Assembly (NCBI GenBank): GCA_035316025.1 | Contig: DATFXL010000001.1 | Location: forward strand, 1-32,672 | Direction: 5' to 3' | Length of the DNA stretch: 32,672 nucleotides | From: JALZAA01 sp035316025 | GTDB lineage: Bacteria; Actinomycetota; Acidimicrobiia; IMCC26256; JACDBD01 | Shown: positions 8,122 to 15,169 of the stretch, one piece after another | Layout: each line of letters begins with the position of its first letter | Numbering within the stretch: the first letter of the stretch is position 1 | Notes under the pieces: model-generated | Seen by the model: the letters and a program-made list of their open reading frames with translations, nothing else | What the model was told of the DNA's origin: nothing | The model's database searches: none | Translations under genes and position numbers: made by a program

Positions 8122-8294
8122 GCCCACGGGTGACGCTAGTGGTCGAGTGCCGGCGGAGCCCGTCTGCTCCGCCCGGTTTCGACTGTGTGGGACTCGTGGA
8201 GGCCCGGGTTCAGCTGGCCGTCCGGCACCGATGAGTTCTCGGACCCGCCGGCGTCGAACAGTCCGAGGACGAGCCGCGGGCGAAGGAGATCGGG

Positions 8295-8693
8295 ATGCTG
8301 GGTGACCGAGACGTGACCACGATGGTCGCGGTGAAGGACGCTGGGGAGTCGGCGAAGTTCTACGAGCAGGTTCTCGGCCTGACGCGGCTCGACAGCTCGC
8401 CGACCGTTGTTCGGTATCGGAGCGGCTCGAGCACGCTCGTCGTGTACGAATCCGGTACCAGCGGCACGAACCAGGCGACGACGGCGCTGTGGACCGTCGA
8501 GGACCTCGACGAGACGGTAGCGGAGCTCAAGACGAACGGCGTCAGGTTCGAGCGTTACGACGACCTCCCGGGCGTCACCCGGGACGGCGACATTCACGAC
8601 CTCGGCGTGTTCAGGACGGCGTGGTTCAAAGATCCGAGCGGAAACATCTTCGAGGTCAACGAGGGCGTCGATCTCGCAGAGCTGCAGGGATGA
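8295..8693 (+). CDS. VOC (glyoxalase/bleomycin resistance) protein 1
   Basis: A 132-residue vicinal-oxygen-chelate fold protein. It begins with a beta strand and the typical SAKFYEQVLGL helix, and ends with a WFKDPSGNIFEVNEG motif whose Glu is a likely metal or fold residue. AAGGAG at 8283-8288 lies 6 nt before the ATG. Its stop overlaps the next VOC gene (ATGA). It is the canonical single-domain type and differs clearly from the two following VOC proteins, which resemble each other. The substrate is unknown. It is the first gene of an operon that ends with an ECF sigma factor. Confidence 0.87.
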   Translation: MLGDRDVTTMVAVKDAGESAKFYEQVLGLTRLDSSPTVVRYRSGSSTLVVYESGTSGTNQATTALWTVEDLDETVAELKTNGVRFERYDDLPGVTRDGDIHDLGVFRTAWFKDPSGNIFEVNEGVDLAELQG

Positions 8694-9070
8694 CCGCGGC
8701 GACACCGGCGCTCGGAAGCATCCTGCTCGGGACGACCGATCCCGCGCGGCTCCGCGACTGGTATGCGGCCGCCTTCGCGGGCGGTGACAGCGGGGTGTTC
8801 ACCGAGGTGACCCCGACGCTCTTCGCGTGCCGGTTCGGCGACACGTCGCTCCTCATCGACGGCCGCAGCGACGTCACCGATACGAGCCCCGACCCGGGTC
8901 GCGTGATCCTCAACTTCCACGTCGACGACGCCCGCGCCACCGCCGAGCGTCTGGATGCCGTCGGCTTCACGTGGCTTGTCGAGCTGGAGGAGCGCGATGG
9001 CGGCCTGTTCGGCACACTCGTCGACCCCGACGGCAACTACGTCCAGATCATCGAGCTCCGGGAGGGGTAG
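8690..9070 (+). CDS. VOC family protein 2
   Basis: A 126-residue VOC-fold protein with TDPARLRDWYAAAF near the N-terminus, VILNFHVDDARATAERL in the middle and DPDGNYVQIIEL at the end. Its ATG overlaps the stop of the first VOC gene by 4 nt. The middle and end motifs are nearly identical to those of the next gene, so the two are probably products of a local duplication. The function is unknown. Confidence 0.87.
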   Translation: MTAATPALGSILLGTTDPARLRDWYAAAFAGGDSGVFTEVTPTLFACRFGDTSLLIDGRSDVTDTSPDPGRVILNFHVDDARATAERLDAVGFTWLVELEERDGGLFGTLVDPDGNYVQIIELREG

Positions 9071-9081
9071 AGGGCATCGTG

Positions 9082-9504
9082 ATGGTCGCCGATCGGCGCG
9101 TGCCGGGCCCCGTGGTGGCGGAACGCCGTGCCCGGCTGCGGGCGGTCACCCTTGACGCCGCCGACCCCGTGCGCGCGGCCACGTGGTACCGGGCGGCGCT
9201 CGGGCTCTCGCACGACGAGCCACTGGTCATGGCGGGCGGCGTGGAGCTCCGCTTCGCGACCGGCGCCTCCCACCCGCCGGGTTGGGTCGAACCGGCGCGG
9301 ATCATCCTGAACTTCCACGTCGACGACGCCCGAGCGGCCGAGGCACGGCTTGTGGCGCTGGGCGCGGTCTGGGCCCGGGAGCTGGAGGCCACGCGTTGGG
9401 GCATAATCGGGACGGTTCTGGACCTCGACGGCAACTACGTCCAGATCGTCGAGCCCACCGCCGACTCGCCGACCTGCCTGCATCGCAAGGAGGACCACGG
9501 ATGA
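9082..9504 (+). CDS. VOC family protein 3
   Basis: A 140-residue VOC-fold protein sharing the ILNFHVDDARA and DGNYVQIVE motifs with the preceding gene. It carries about 20 extra N-terminal residues before the fold. The ATG at 9082 is chosen, 7 nt after a GAGGG stretch; an adjacent in-frame GTG at 9079 is an alternative. Its stop overlaps the sigma-factor ATG by 4 nt, which ties sigma synthesis to translation of this gene. The substrate or ligand is unknown. Confidence 0.85.
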   Translation: MVADRRVPGPVVAERRARLRAVTLDAADPVRAATWYRAALGLSHDEPLVMAGGVELRFATGASHPPGWVEPARIILNFHVDDARAAEARLVALGAVWARELEATRWGIIGTVLDLDGNYVQIVEPTADSPTCLHRKEDHG

Positions 9505-10481
9505 CCGACGTCGCTGCCCCCGACCTGGAGCTGGCCCTCGAGCGGCACCGAGGCGAGTTGACCGGCTACTGCTATCGGATGCTCGGCTCGTCGTTCGAGG
9601 CCGAGGACGCCGTGCAGGAGACGCTCGTGCGGGCGTGGCGGGGGTTCGACCGCTTCGAGGGTCGATCGGCGTTCCGCTCGTGGCTGTACCGCATCGCCAC
9701 CAACGTGTGCCTCGACATGTTGCAGGGCCGCCAACGGCGGGCGCTGCCGATGGACCTTGTGTCGGCGTCGTCGGGGGATTCCGAGGCCGGCCCCCGCCTG
9801 CCCGAGAGCAAGTGGATCCAGCCGATCCCGGACGGGCGTGTCCTGCCCGCCACCGAGGACCCCGCCGACCTCGCGGAGTCGCGGGAGTCGATCAGGGTCG
9901 CGTTCATCGCCGCGCTCCAGCACCTCCCGGCGCGTCAGCGGGCGGTCCTGATCCTGCGGGAAGTGCTGCGATGGAAGGCGAACGAGGTGGCGGAGCTGCT
10001 CGAAACGACGGTCGTGTCGGTCAACAGTGCGTTGCAGCGCGCCCGGTCGACGCTCGCCGACATCGACGTTGCGGCCTCCGAACCGTTGATGCCCGAGGAC
10101 GATCAGCAGCGCGCACTGCTCGCGCGCTACCTCGACGCCTTCGAACGCTTCGACATCGAGTCGCTCGTGTCGCTGCTCCACGAGGACGCCACGATGTCGA
10201 TGCCGCCCTACGAGCTGTGGCTCCAGGGCGCGGCCGAGCTCCGCAGGTGGCTGCTCGGCGCCGGCTCCGGATGTCGGGGCTCACGGTTCGTGTCCATCGC
10301 CGCCAACGGCTCGCCGGCGTTCGCGCAATGGCGGAGCGGCGGCTCGGAACCGTGGGCGATCCACGTCCTGCGCCTATCACGCGGGCGGATCAGCGGGATC
10401 GATTTCTTCGTCGATCCCGAGCTGTTCCCGCTGTTTGGCCTTCCGATGCGGTTGGACGCGGACGCCGGCACACAGCGGTAG
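9501..10481 (+). CDS. ECF RNA polymerase sigma factor with C-terminal SnoaL-like domain
   Basis: A 326-residue protein. Region sigma2 occupies about residues 10-80 (CYRMLGSSFEAEDAVQETLVRAWR and FRSWLYRIATNVCLDML). Region sigma4 is at about 135-185 (LPARQRAVLILREVLRWKANEVAELL and VNSALQRAR). The remaining 140 residues form an NTF2/SnoaL-like domain, a layout shared with the TIGR02960-type (SigX5-like) sigma factors. In characterised ECF factors with such extensions the domain tunes activity in place of a classical anti-sigma factor. AAGGAGG at 9487-9493 sits 7 nt before the ATG. It is the last gene of the VOC operon. The last 105 nt overlap a STAS gene on the opposite strand. Confidence 0.9.
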   Translation: MTDVAAPDLELALERHRGELTGYCYRMLGSSFEAEDAVQETLVRAWRGFDRFEGRSAFRSWLYRIATNVCLDMLQGRQRRALPMDLVSASSGDSEAGPRLPESKWIQPIPDGRVLPATEDPADLAESRESIRVAFIAALQHLPARQRAVLILREVLRWKANEVAELLETTVVSVNSALQRARSTLADIDVAASEPLMPEDDQQRALLARYLDAFERFDIESLVSLLHEDATMSMPPYELWLQGAAELRRWLLGAGSGCRGSRFVSIAANGSPAFAQWRSGGSEPWAIHVLRLSRGRISGIDFFVDPELFPLFGLPMRLDADAGTQR

Positions 10482-10778
10482 CTCATCGCTGAGTCCCGTC
10501 AACGCCAGGAGCTCCCGCAGGTCGTCCGGTGCGTTTCGCAACCGGATCGAACGGCCCAGGCGGCGGGCGGTGAGCTGGAGCCGGGCCAACGCATCGATCG
10601 CGGTCGCGTCGGCGTGCTCGACCGCGGCGACGTCGCAGGTGACCACGTCCGCTCCGCGCGTCGCCAGGAGCGCGCGGACGCGCTCACACAGCCCGGGCAC
10701 CGAGGTGCGCGCGATCGGCCCGCCGACGACCAGGACCACCGTCCTCGGACCTGCCGGCGGCCGCAGCGCGTGCGTCAC
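10377..10778 (-). CDS. STAS-domain protein (anti-sigma-factor antagonist-like)
   Basis: A 133-residue protein whose first about 100 residues fit a STAS fold: VVLVVGGPIART as strand 1, DVVTCDVAAVEHADATAIDALARLQ around the usual phosphorylatable-loop position, and IRLRNAPDDLRELLALTGL at the end. At the loop the order is AVEHADATAID, with Ala/Thr rather than a clear Ser, so classical SpoIIAA phosphorylation is doubtful. The GTG at 10778 is chosen because AAGGAGG (10784-10790) lies 5 nt upstream; the GTG at 10782-10784 overlaps that site. The last about 35 codons run antiparallel through the 3' end of the sigma-factor gene and look like a tail acquired by reading into it. Confidence 0.82.
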   Translation of the reverse strand: MTHALRPPAGPRTVVLVVGGPIARTSVPGLCERVRALLATRGADVVTCDVAAVEHADATAIDALARLQLTARRLGRSIRLRNAPDDLRELLALTGLSDELPLCAGVRVQPHRKAKQREQLGIDEEIDPADPPA

Positions 10779-10869
10779 CGACACCTCCTTCCGCCACCTC
10801 CTTCAGCCTCGTCGAGGATCCGACCGGCGGGGAGCCCGGAACTCACCGGTCACGACGCCCGGGGGCGGC

Positions 10870-11208
10870 TCAGATCTTGAAGATGACGATGTAGGTCGCG
10901 CCGGTGTCGGTGGCGAAGTCGGTGTGGGTGGAACCGGCGGCGGCGGCGTATCCGTCGCCGGCCGACATCTCCCGGCCCTGGTTTCGCAGCGTGCCCTCGA
11001 TCACGTAGTTGAACTCCGCGTGGGAGTGCTCGTGAGGCGAGCCCGCGTACCCGGGTTGAGCCTCGACGAGCGTCACGGTGTACCCGTCGGCCGTGCCGAG
11101 GATCTTCGCTCGCGCCTCCCCAGCCGAGCCGGTCCACGGCATCCAGTCGCTCTCGTCGGCCCGGACGATGTCCCATCCGTCGAGCGATATGTCTCGTGTC
11201 TGATCCAT
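10870..11208 (-). CDS. Cupin-domain protein
   Basis: A 112-residue single-domain cupin. The metal-binding first motif is SPHEHSHAEFNYVIEG (H59, H61/H63, E65) and the second contains GSTHTDF (H95). Such small cupins are metal-dependent dioxygenase-, isomerase- or sensor-like proteins and the exact role cannot be read here. The ATG at 11208 has GGGAGG about 8 nt upstream. It is transcribed divergently from the SET-domain gene. Confidence 0.87.
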   Translation of the reverse strand: MDQTRDISLDGWDIVRADESDWMPWTGSAGEARAKILGTADGYTVTLVEAQPGYAGSPHEHSHAEFNYVIEGTLRNQGREMSAGDGYAAAAGSTHTDFATDTGATYIVIFKI

Positions 11209-11432
11209 GACGGTCGCCTCCCGGTCGTGTACGGCGGCTACGGAATACGCCACCCTCCCGGGAAGCTGCAACACCTTCGGGGGCCGGACCATCCCGATCA
11301 CGAGCGCAGCCCACGGATTGCCGGTGAGGAATCTTCCGGGACACCTGCCGTGGTTGCAGGATGACGTGCTCGCCTGGTCGACGACCGGGGCGAGGGTGAA
11401 CGATGGTCTTCGATGACGGCGACGGAGGCGCG

Positions 11433-11903
11433 ATGACCACGCGGGCGCGACGGCACGCGACGCAACCCGGCGGTCAGTCCATCTACGCCGCCCCGTCGCG
11501 GCGACACGGCCGTGGCGTCTTCGCCGCCCGCCGGTTCCGGCCGGGTGAGGTGCTGGAACGGTGCCCGATCCTTCGCATCTCGGCCCGCGACCGCGTGCTC
11601 CTCGAGCGCACGGGGCTGCGGGGGTACGTGTACCAACGGTCCCGGGGGGCCGGCGCGATCGCCCTCGGCCTGGGCAGCCTCTACAACCATTCCGCCGTGC
11701 CCAACGCCGAGTGCGAGCTCGACCTCGACGACGAGAGCCTCGTCATCCGGGCGCGGCGCACCATCCACCTCGCGGACGAGATCACGATCTCCTACGCCGA
11801 TGAATCCGACCTCTGGTTCTCGGCTCGAGGGGATGCTGACGGCCCGTCGCCGAACGGCGCCCGGCCGCGTCGATCCAGAACCGGTCGCGGGCGGCGGGCG
11901 TAA
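11433..11903 (+). CDS. SET-domain protein (putative protein-lysine methyltransferase)
   Basis: A 156-residue protein with a compact SET domain: SRRHGRGVFAARRFRPGEVL (residues 22-41, the SAM-binding GxG region), LYNHSAVPNAEC with NHS at 85-87 and PN at 90-91, and a DEITISY motif ending at Y121, the expected catalytic Tyr region. No pre-SET or post-SET cysteine clusters are present, as in most bacterial stand-alone SET proteins. The ATG at 11433 has GGAGG 4 nt upstream; an in-frame ATG at 11403 with GAGGGTGA before it is also possible and would add 10 residues. The last 25 residues are Arg/Pro-rich and probably disordered. The target is unknown. Confidence 0.83.
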   Translation: MTTRARRHATQPGGQSIYAAPSRRHGRGVFAARRFRPGEVLERCPILRISARDRVLLERTGLRGYVYQRSRGAGAIALGLGSLYNHSAVPNAECELDLDDESLVIRARRTIHLADEITISYADESDLWFSARGDADGPSPNGARPRRSRTGRGRRA

Positions 11904-11962
11904 GGCCGGCCCGTCCCGCCAGCCGGGCCGCTGGCGCGACAGGCCGTCCGGCGCGGTCGTAC

Positions 11963-13489
11963 CTACCGGCTACGACCTTCCTTGTCTCGTCGACGCGCGC
12001 CGCGTGTGAGCCATCCGATCGCGGCGTACGCGACTGCCTCGTGCAGCGCACTACCCACCTTCTGCGCCGCCCGCTTGACCACGCCCGCTGAGCGCTCCTT
12101 CTCCGCGGACGGCGGCGCCGGGGCGGTCGCGGGAGCGAGCGGGGGCTCGGCCGGCCCGATCGGCAAGGGCGCCTCCTCCTCGAGCTCGGCCGCCGAGCGC
12201 GCCGACTGAAGGTCCCGGCACAATCGCCAGGTCAGCGCGGCGGTAACCGCCGGCAGGGCGAACACGAGAATTCGGAACGATGTGGTAACGCCGGTGATCG
12301 GGAGCCCGAGCTTGTCGGCGATCACGTCCTGGCCACCCGCGAGCAGCAGCACGCCGTAGAAGGTGAGGACGGCGACGCCGAGGGCGGTGCGCATCGGACG
12401 GTCCCGGGGCCGGTCCAGCAGGTGGTGCTCGCGGTGGTCACCCGTGACGCGTGCTTCGAGGAACGGCCAGAGGTACAGCAGCAAGAAGGTGACCGCCGGG
12501 AGCGCGACGCCGGGCCAGAACACTTCGGACACCGTGTGGTCGAGGAAGCGGGCGTCCCAGGGCGGGAACAGCCGCAAGGCCCCCTCCAGCCATCCCACGT
12601 ACCAGTCGGGTTGCGCGGCTGTGGTGACCGCCGAGGGCTCGAACGGGCCGTACAGCCACACGGGGTTGATCTGCACGAGCCCGGCCAGTCCGCCCACGAC
12701 CGCGACGACGATGGCGAACAGGCCGAGGCTCTTGACGGCGTACGTCGGCCACAAGTGAGAGCCGACGACATTGCGCTCGGTATGTCCGCGGGCACGGAAC
12801 TGCGTGTGCTTCTGTCGCCAGAGGATCGCGAGATGCACGCCCAGTAAGCCCGCGATCGCCAACGGGACGAGCATGATATGGATCACGAACAGGCGCGAGA
12901 GGATGTCGCCGGCCGGGAATTCACCGCCGAACACCAAAAAAGCTGCCCAGGTACCCACGAAGGGGATCGAGAGGGCGATCGAATACGCGATCCGGAGCCC
13001 TGTCCCCGACAACAGGTCGTCCGGGAGCGAGTAGCCCGTGAACCCGTTGAACAGCGCCAGAAGAAGGAGGGTGACGCCGACGATCCAGTTGAGCTCGCGC
13101 GGCCGTCGAAATGCGCCCGTGAAGAACACCCGGCACAAGTGGGTCACGATGGCGGCCAGGAAGATCAGCGCCGCCCAGTGGTGCATCTGCCGCATCACGA
13201 GCCCGGCCCGCACGTCGAAGCTGAGGCTTACCGCGGAGCGGTACGCCTCGGACATGTGCACACCGTGCAGCTGCGTGTAGTTCCCGTGGTAGAAGACCTT
13301 CTTCGGGCTCGGATCGAAGAAGAACGACAGGAAGATCCCCGTGAGCACGAGGACCACGAAGCAGTACAGGGCGATCTCACCCAGCATGAACGACCAGTGG
13401 TCCGGGAACGCCTTGTCGAGGGTGCTCCTCGCGAACCGGGCGGCACCGAGCCGGTCGTCGATCCAGCGGGCGATGCGGCGCGTGATCAA
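11963..13489 (-). CDS. qcrB: Menaquinol:cytochrome c reductase cytochrome b subunit
   Basis: A 508-residue integral membrane protein of the cytochrome b/b6 family in its long actinobacterial form. Heme ligand pairs are H103-x13-H117 (QMHHWAALIFLAAIVTHL) and H204-x14-H219 (VIHIMLVPLAIAGLLGVHL). The Qo-site motif is PDWY (294-297). A Pro/Ala-rich segment and a basic tail end the protein. The gene starts with TTG at 13489, which overlaps the ctaG stop by 4 nt (TTGA), so translation is coupled; no ATG or GTG is near. It is the last gene of the eight-gene respiratory operon, separated from qcrC-qcrA by the oxidase genes. It passes electrons from menaquinol to the Rieske protein and cytochrome c. 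Confidence 0.93.
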   Translation of the reverse strand: MITRRIARWIDDRLGAARFARSTLDKAFPDHWSFMLGEIALYCFVVLVLTGIFLSFFFDPSPKKVFYHGNYTQLHGVHMSEAYRSAVSLSFDVRAGLVMRQMHHWAALIFLAAIVTHLCRVFFTGAFRRPRELNWIVGVTLLLLALFNGFTGYSLPDDLLSGTGLRIAYSIALSIPFVGTWAAFLVFGGEFPAGDILSRLFVIHIMLVPLAIAGLLGVHLAILWRQKHTQFRARGHTERNVVGSHLWPTYAVKSLGLFAIVVAVVGGLAGLVQINPVWLYGPFEPSAVTTAAQPDWYVGWLEGALRLFPPWDARFLDHTVSEVFWPGVALPAVTFLLLYLWPFLEARVTGDHREHHLLDRPRDRPMRTALGVAVLTFYGVLLLAGGQDVIADKLGLPITGVTTSFRILVFALPAVTAALTWRLCRDLQSARSAAELEEEAPLPIGPAEPPLAPATAPAPPSAEKERSAGVVKRAAQKVGSALHEAVAYAAIGWLTRGARRRDKEGRSR

Positions 13490-14196
13490 GGCTCGACCGC
13501 CCCGGTGCCGGTCGGCCGCGCCGGCGTCGCCTGCTCGAGGCTCGACAGCCAGGCCGCGAACACGATGACCGCCGCGATCATGTATGCGGTGCTGCCGACC
13601 GCCCACATCACGACGCCGGCCATCTGCTGATCGGCGAGCCCGGCGGATCCGCCGCCGTACACCGGGTACCAGTTCGAGTGGGCGAACGTCATCAGCACTC
13701 CCAGCGCGGTGCCCGGCAAGGCGGCGACGAACAGCGCGAACACCCCGGCACCGAGGCGCGCCCGGCTCGTGTGCAGCAGCGTCCACCAGAACAGCACCGC
13801 CGTCCCGAGGAACACCGCGTGCTCGAGCCCGTGTACGAGGGGGTTGCGAACCGCCGCCTGGTAGGGCTCCGGCAGGTGCCAGACCGCCAGCGCCGCGCTC
13901 TGGACCACGATGGCCGCGGCGACCACCGCCGTTGCGCTTCGGGATGCCCGCCGTACCAGAGGCCGGCGCAGGAACCGGCGTTGCCATGTCAAGAATGGCC
14001 TCCGAGAGCTGCCGCGGTCGGTGACGCCCAGCGCGAGCAGCGGCGCGGCCACGGTGAGGAGCACGACGTGCTGGCCCATGTGCCACGCCTGGCTCGTGTC
14101 CGCGGCGGCGTCGAACGGGCCGACGAGCACGAGCAACGCGGTCGCGAAGCCGAGCACGAGGTACCACTGCCGCGTCGGTCGCACCGGCTCACGCAC
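13486..14196 (-). CDS. ctaG: Cytochrome c oxidase assembly protein, CtaG (caa3-type) family
   Basis: A 236-residue membrane protein with about six to seven hydrophobic segments and membrane-edge histidines typical of the caa3_CtaG family: WHMGQH near residue 38, WHLPEPY near 107 and GLEHAVFL near 123. This family is needed for copper-site assembly of caa3-type oxidases. The GTG at 14196 overlaps the stop of the preceding small membrane gene by 8 nt, and its own stop overlaps qcrB by 4 nt. Its location inside the oxidase operon supports the assignment. Confidence 0.88.
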   Translation of the reverse strand: MREPVRPTRQWYLVLGFATALLVLVGPFDAAADTSQAWHMGQHVVLLTVAAPLLALGVTDRGSSRRPFLTWQRRFLRRPLVRRASRSATAVVAAAIVVQSAALAVWHLPEPYQAAVRNPLVHGLEHAVFLGTAVLFWWTLLHTSRARLGAGVFALFVAALPGTALGVLMTFAHSNWYPVYGGGSAGLADQQMAGVVMWAVGSTAYMIAAVIVFAAWLSSLEQATPARPTGTGAVEP

Positions 14197-14554
14197 AGGG
14201 CCGCAGGAAGATCGCGAAGCTGCCCTCGAGGAGGATGAGCGCCAGGTTGATGCCGCCCACCAACAGGCCCATGAGGCCCAGGAACCGGATCTGCCCGGAT
14301 CGCGTCCCCGCGCTCTCGGGGTCGGAGCTCTCCCGCACGAGGGCGGCGGACATCGCGATTGCGACCACGGTGACCAGGGCGGTGACGGCGGTCACCCCAT
14401 GGATGGTCCAGATCCATCCCGGGTGCTCGCACGCCAGCTCGACGACCGAGGCGGCGTACGTGAGATGGACCAACCACGCACCAATGCCGCCGAGGACGGC
14501 GAACCACGTGGCGAGGAAGGAGCGCGAGACGCGGCCGGCGGTGGTGACGTTCAT
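14189..14554 (-). CDS. Small three-helix membrane protein in the oxidase operon
   Basis: A 121-residue protein with three predicted transmembrane segments (about residues 12-35, 47-73 and 88-117) and a conserved-looking GAWLVHLTYAASVVELAC segment in the first helix. I do not recognise a named family. The ATG overlaps the ctaE stop by 4 nt (ATGA), and its stop overlaps the ctaG start. Position and coupling suggest an accessory subunit or assembly protein of the supercomplex; this is inference from context. Confidence 0.8.
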   Translation of the reverse strand: MNVTTAGRVSRSFLATWFAVLGGIGAWLVHLTYAASVVELACEHPGWIWTIHGVTAVTALVTVVAIAMSAALVRESSDPESAGTRSGQIRFLGLMGLLVGGINLALILLEGSFAIFLRPCA

Positions 14555-15168
14555 CGGAGATGCGCCGTGAGGTAGAGCGACGTGAACACGAACAGCCAGA
14601 CGCCGTCGACGAAGTGCCAATAGAGCGAGAACACCTCCATCGACACGTGGTGGTCGGCCGACAGCTTGCGCGACCACGCCTTGGCCTGGACGACGAGGCT
14701 CATGAGCAGGCCGACGAGCACGTGCAGGCCGTGCAGCCCGGTAGTGGCATAGAAGATCGACGAGTAGGCGTTGTCGGTCCAGCGGAAGTCGAGGTGGCTG
14801 TACTCGTAGCCCTGGTACGCGAGGAACGACGCGCCCATGAGGAATCCGAGCAGCAGTCCGGCTCGCAGCCTGCGTTGATCGCCGGAGCGGATCCCGGCCT
14901 CGGCCCAGAAGATCGGGATGCTGCTTCCGATCAACACGACGCTGAAGATCGCGATGTTCCCGAGGTCCGGCGGCTTGATCCCGTCCGGTGGCCAGGTGGG
15001 CGACGACGCCCGCAAGAAGAAGTATGTGGACAGAAGGGCGATGAAGATCGTCGCCTCGGTGGCGATGAGGACCACCATTCCCCACCACCCGATGGAGCGC
15101 CCACGCGTCCGCGCCTGCGGAGGCGCGACGACGACGGTCTCGGTCATGGTGGGCGCGGTCACCGTCAT
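14551..15168 (-). CDS. ctaE: Cytochrome c oxidase subunit III
   Basis: A 205-residue protein with five transmembrane helices, the short form of heme-copper oxidase subunit III. Characteristic pieces are LIATEATIFIALLSTYFFLR near the N-terminus, TTGLHGLHVLVGLLM in the middle and the C-terminal YWHFVDGVWLFVF motif. The subunit stabilises the oxidase core around subunit I. The ATG at 15168 lies just past the ctaD stop (15170-15172, minus strand), and the stop overlaps the next small gene by 4 nt. Confidence 0.93.
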   Translation of the reverse strand: MTVTAPTMTETVVVAPPQARTRGRSIGWWGMVVLIATEATIFIALLSTYFFLRASSPTWPPDGIKPPDLGNIAIFSVVLIGSSIPIFWAEAGIRSGDQRRLRAGLLLGFLMGASFLAYQGYEYSHLDFRWTDNAYSSIFYATTGLHGLHVLVGLLMSLVVQAKAWSRKLSADHHVSMEVFSLYWHFVDGVWLFVFTSLYLTAHLR

Positions 15169-15169
15169 G

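Noticed and set aside
8152..8173. Perfect 8-bp inverted repeat (GGCGGAGC, 6-nt loop) between the PIG-L and VOC genes
   Set aside because: It is too GC-typical and isolated to call an operator; no matching partner site was seen.
11908..11929. 6-bp GC hairpin between the convergent SET and qcrB genes
   Set aside because: There is no T-run on either side and the stem is short; termination here cannot be asserted.
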